Virus record (IMG/VR): IMGVR_UViG_3300050821_005810
Location: 1-21,775 of that record
Source: a virus
DNA length: 21,775 nucleotides
Reading direction: 5' to 3' (one strand)
In this document: positions 19,950 to 21,775 of the stretch, piece by piece
Numbering within the stretch: position 1 is the first letter of the stretch
How the letters are laid out: each line of letters starts with the position of its first letter
Notes under the pieces: generated by a model
What the model saw: only the letters and a program-made list of their open reading frames with translations
What the model was told of the DNA's origin: nothing
Database searches by the model: none
Translations under genes and position numbers: made by a program

Positions 19950-20089
19950 ATGCCTCTCGCCGTCCTTCCCACCTGTTTCGTCAGCGCGCACATGCAACAT
20001 AATATACACACGTGGGATTCGTTCGTCCCGGATATACAACATAATACCCATTGCAATTTTAGTAACTATCTCGCTACTCCCGTACCCCA
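19950..20089. other. AT-rich intergenic patch with a direct repeat
   Basis: This 140-bp stretch between convergent genes is much richer in A and T than the rest of the window from about 19991 to 20075. It holds two exact copies of CAACATAATA (19995-20004 and 20037-20046), 42 bp apart, four helical turns. Between them, GGGA (20014-20017) and TCCC (20026-20029) can pair. No terminator is seen. Possible roles include protein binding sites, an att core or an origin; none is shown. Confidence 0.55.
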
Positions 20090-20407
20090 TCAGGCTGATT
20101 CCAGTAGGTTTTTCAGGGATTCGCGGAAATCTTCGAGGCGCTGTGGACCTGGCTTTTCCGGCTCCGCGAGCCGTTGTAACTCGGTTATCGTTTGCGTCCT
20201 AGTAACCCTCGCCATCAGCTCTGGCCCGTGTTTTCCGAACCATTCAAAGAGCAGCGCTTCCGCCCGGACCTCCGCCCAGCGCTCCAGCAACTCGGTGAGT
20301 TCCTTCTGCCGATTCCGCGCGTCGTTCAATTTGTTGAGCAGGACGTTCTGCATCGAGGTTTCGGAACAGCCGAGCAGGTACTCCAGCAGCAGCGCATCAT
20401 CCGCCAT
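20090..20407 (-). CDS. Leftward hypothetical helical protein (105 aa)
   Basis: On the minus strand, ATG at 20405-20407 follows GGGGGA about 8 nt upstream. The protein is leucine-rich and helical: ALLLEYLLGCSETSMQNVLLNKLNDARNRQKELTELLERWAEVRAEALLFEWF, with repeated hydrophobic spacing that suggests a coiled coil. The C-terminus is polar and charged. It is the only leftward gene in the window. Its ordinary codon and amino acid usage, as opposed to the Ser/Arg-rich opposite frame, supports it. No family is recognised. Confidence 0.78.
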   Translation of the reverse strand: MADDALLLEYLLGCSETSMQNVLLNKLNDARNRQKELTELLERWAEVRAEALLFEWFGKHGPELMARVTRTQTITELQRLAEPEKPGPQRLEDFRESLKNLLESA

Positions 20408-20436
20408 TTTCAGGTTCCCCCATTCGTTTTGTGGTG

Positions 20437-20452
20437 TGCGAGGTGGCTCGCA
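20437..20452. promoter_or_regulatory. Perfect dyad upstream of the leftward gene
   Basis: TGCGAG (20437-20442) and CTCGCA (20447-20452) are perfect inverted arms around GTGG. The dyad starts 30 bp from the leftward start codon and is a candidate repressor site or leader hairpin. Confidence 0.45.
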
Positions 20453-20493
20453 GGTCCGAGGGGAAATTCAGCGGGGTGACGTCTGGACCGAAA

Positions 20494-20507
20494 GGACTGT
20501 ACTGTCC
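20494..20507. promoter_or_regulatory. Near-perfect dyad in the divergent gap
   Basis: GGACTGTACTGTCC reads the same on both strands at 12 of 14 positions. It sits near the middle of the gap and is a candidate operator for the neighbouring helix-turn-helix protein. Confidence 0.4.
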
Positions 20508-20699
20508 GCCTCGGCTCTGTTGACGCTCTCGACTCGTGAAAGGTTTCCACAGTTTTTGTGCAGTGATCACATGCGGCAGACGCGCTGGTCGACGCAAGTG
20601 AAATCCAGAGCAGCATAAAAAATAGTTTCGAAGTGGGCGAAGTCCGGCAGTCGCAGCGGGAATCGATACCGGGTGTGGGCAGTCGAGGGGAGGAAAAAA

Positions 20700-21038
20700 T
20701 TGCAAAACGGCGCACCGGCAGGTGAGTGGTCAACATTCGAGCGCTTCGTTCGCAGCTATGGAGTGGAACTTCTGGCGGCTCGTCTCGAAATAAAACCCTC
20801 GGCGATCTACCACTGGCTGCGCGGCACGACGTCTCCCCATCCCGCAAACGCGATCAGGATTCAGCGGCTCGCAGCGCGTCGCCACGTGGCGCTCTCGCTC
20901 GAGGATATCTACGAACACTTCCGCGAACTTCACGGTCTCACCCGCGTCCGGCAAGCCGGCCGCGATCACGAAGGAGGAAACCATGGACTCAAAACCAGAG
21001 GAAGTCAGCCTGTCGAATCTCTGCGGCGGTGCGATTGA
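20700..21038 (+). CDS. Helix-turn-helix (Cro-like) transcriptional regulator (112 aa)
   Basis: I choose TTG 20700, 5 nt after AGGGGAGGA (20686-20694), over an upstream GTG at 20673 that lacks a Shine-Dalgarno. The segment FERFVRSYGVELLAARLEIKPSAIYHWLRGTTSPHPANAIRIQRLA has the helix-turn-helix form of Cro/CI-like proteins, with ELLAARLEI then SAIYHWLRG as the recognition pair. A further helix (LSLEDIYEHFRELHG) follows. The last about 19 residues overlap the next gene by 56 bp and are Arg/Gly-rich. The protein is likely to bind the divergent gap. Confidence 0.8.
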   Translation: MQNGAPAGEWSTFERFVRSYGVELLAARLEIKPSAIYHWLRGTTSPHPANAIRIQRLAARRHVALSLEDIYEHFRELHGLTRVRQAGRDHEGGNHGLKTRGSQPVESLRRCD

Positions 21039-21327
21039 GGAAGTTTTTCAGCGGGAGTTCGCGCAGGTGCTCGCCAACATCGCGGACGTCAACACGGACC
21101 CCGAGGCCAAAAGAAAAATCACGCTGGAGTTCACGATCCTGCCGTTCGAGGACCGCTCCGGCGCGCAGGTGACGTTCGCCTGCAAATCGAAGACGGTCCC
21201 GGTCGAAGCCGTGAAGGGGACTGTGTTTCTGGAGCGGCGTGGACTCGTGATGGTCGCGCGTCCGCACGATCCAAAGCAGCAACGGATGTTCGATGGGAAG
21301 CTCGCAGCCTCGAACGACGTGCAGTAG
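20983..21327 (+). CDS. Phage early protein resembling the 'replication terminator' family (114 aa)
   Basis: ATG 20983 follows AAGGAGG (20971-20977) by 5 nt. The segments LCGGAIEEVFQREFAQVLANIADVNTDPEAKRKITLEFTILPFEDRSG and VTFACKSKTVPVEAVKGTVFLERRG have the same order as small early proteins of Firmicute phages that are annotated 'replication terminator protein' (GAL-x-E--N--L--VLENI-DPNTDP--KRK-TL, then a K-K---P-K------ strand). The annotation name is historical and the function is not established. It pairs with the gene that follows, as in those phages. Confidence 0.75.
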   Translation: MDSKPEEVSLSNLCGGAIEEVFQREFAQVLANIADVNTDPEAKRKITLEFTILPFEDRSGAQVTFACKSKTVPVEAVKGTVFLERRGLVMVARPHDPKQQRMFDGKLAASNDVQ

Positions 21328-21359
21328 CAGCAAAAATCCAAAACTGAAGGAGGCTCTCC

Positions 21360-21775
21360 GTGATCAAGGAGGCCATAGATCGGGTGTTGCAACTCGCAGT
21401 TCCGAACCAGATTGTGTTCGGAGACAAGACGTACGTCGATAAAACCATGCAACTGCTCGCGCCGCCGAAGGCCGACGGCATTCGAGTCTCGACTCTGCAG
21501 GGTCTGGTGGACCTGCTAGACGGCGAGTTCGAGAACGCAAAAGAGAACGACGACCTGCTCGTTCACATCGAGGACCCGTTCACCGTCTCTCTGCTCGGCC
21601 GCGTCTCCGACGAGTTTGGCCGGCGCACCGAGTACGCGACCGCGAAGTACCCGAAGGAGTGTCCGTCCTTCCTGTTCGGCACCTGGTTCACCACCGAGAA
21701 TTTCATCATCGCGGTGCAGCAGGGATTTCAGCGGGTGTTGATTCAGAACGACGACGGGAGTTTCGCGAAGGACCT
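21360..21775 (+). CDS. Phage early protein, partner of the preceding gene (3' partial, 138 aa seen)
   Basis: GTG 21360 follows AAGGAGG (21347-21353) by 6 nt. The protein starts MIKEAIDRVLQLAVPNQIVFGDKTYVDKTM and continues VSTLQGLVDLLDGEF, LLVHIEDPFTVSLLGRVSDEFGRRTEYATAKYP and TWFTTENFIIAVQQGFQ. This matches the layout of an uncharacterised phage early protein family that in many phages follows the 'replication terminator' gene (TLTGLVDYI, HVESPT-V-L, FGQYMDTESFIIGLQS). The window ends within it. The role is unknown; a DNA metabolism gene may follow. Confidence 0.8.
   Translation, partial: MIKEAIDRVLQLAVPNQIVFGDKTYVDKTMQLLAPPKADGIRVSTLQGLVDLLDGEFENAKENDDLLVHIEDPFTVSLLGRVSDEFGRRTEYATAKYPKECPSFLFGTWFTTENFIIAVQQGFQRVLIQNDDGSFAKD

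Larger units (their letters stand above)
20408..20699. promoter_or_regulatory. Divergent regulatory gap between the leftward gene and the HTH gene
   Basis: The gap holds no supported gene. Candidate operator dyads are TGCGAGGTGGCTCGCA (20437-20452, perfect 6-bp arms, just upstream of the leftward gene), GGACTGTACTGTCC (20494-20507, 12 of 14 positions symmetric) and the 8-bp palindrome GTGATCAC (20563-20570). A TTGACG lies at 20520-20525 without a good -10. The strong AGGGGAGGA at 20686-20694 belongs to the next gene. I could not place promoters with confidence. Confidence 0.55.

Noticed and set aside
19726-20202. 158-residue forward frame near the ribbon-helix-helix gene
   Set aside because: Out of frame with the ribbon-helix-helix protein, no domain, and runs across the AT-rich patch.
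19950-20618. 222-residue forward frame that begins on the stop of the small DNA-binding gene (TAA-ATG)
   Set aside because: Although the junction is attractive, the protein is Ser/Arg/Cys-rich without structure and runs antisense to the better supported 105-residue leftward gene and through the regulatory gap.
20673-20699. Upstream GTG start for the helix-turn-helix gene
   Set aside because: It lacks a Shine-Dalgarno sequence, whereas TTG 20700 has a strong one at 5 nt.
20397-20847. Minus-strand frames of 102 and 145 residues across the divergent gap
   Set aside because: Low-quality composition, no ribosome site, and overlap with the HTH gene start.
1-21775. tRNA, rRNA, transposase or IS element
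   Set aside because: The gaps between genes were read for cloverleaf, inverted-repeat and transposase signals and none was convincing.

Overview
The window is one arm of a tailed double-stranded DNA phage or prophage with a siphovirus-type (long, non-contractile) tail. It is GC-rich, densely packed and almost entirely on the + strand. Stop/start overlaps and Shine-Dalgarno sequences of the AGGAGG type are found at most junctions. The host cannot be named from the sequence. A spanin-like lysis protein and a GH19 endolysin without a signal peptide point to a GC-rich Gram-negative bacterium. No integrase, terminase or portal is in view, so lysogeny is undecided.

Layout: (1) Head, 2-3655: the end of a prohead protease fused in frame to an HK97-type major capsid protein, then a hairpin, a small protein, an FII-like head-tail joining protein, two beta-rich structural proteins and a tail-terminator-like protein. 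(2) Tail, 3668-17454: the major tail protein, a strong terminator, tail assembly chaperones G and GT made by a -1 ribosomal frameshift, the tape measure protein, three tail structural proteins, a gpL-like hub with a four-cysteine cluster, a gpJ-like tip protein with a collagen-like stalk, and three further small or fibre-like proteins. (3) Lysis, 17472-19687: a charged helical protein, a one-helix membrane protein, the endolysin, two holin candidates and a spanin-like protein, nearly all overlapping by a few bases. (4) A control region, 19688-20699: a ribbon-helix-helix-type protein behind its own promoter, an AT-rich patch with a direct repeat, one leftward gene and a regulatory gap with dyads. 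(5) The start of an early module, 20700-end: a helix-turn-helix regulator, a protein resembling the phage 'replication terminator' family, and a partner protein cut by the window edge.

The late genes build the capsid, close it, assemble a tail whose length is set by a 901-residue tape measure, and load it with a lambda L/J-like tip. The lysis genes then release the particles. The divergent genes and dyads between the lysis and early modules are the likely place of transcriptional control.

The most notable points are the protease-capsid fusion with a perfectly placed internal ribosome binding site, a fully formed frameshift element (T8 run, 5-nt spacer, 8-bp stem), a beta-domain that appears both in a tail protein and as an insertion inside the gpJ-like protein, a gpJ tail-tip domain that seems to have become a separate gene, and the unexplained AT-rich repeat patch. 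I found no convincing entirely new defence or mobile system in this window.
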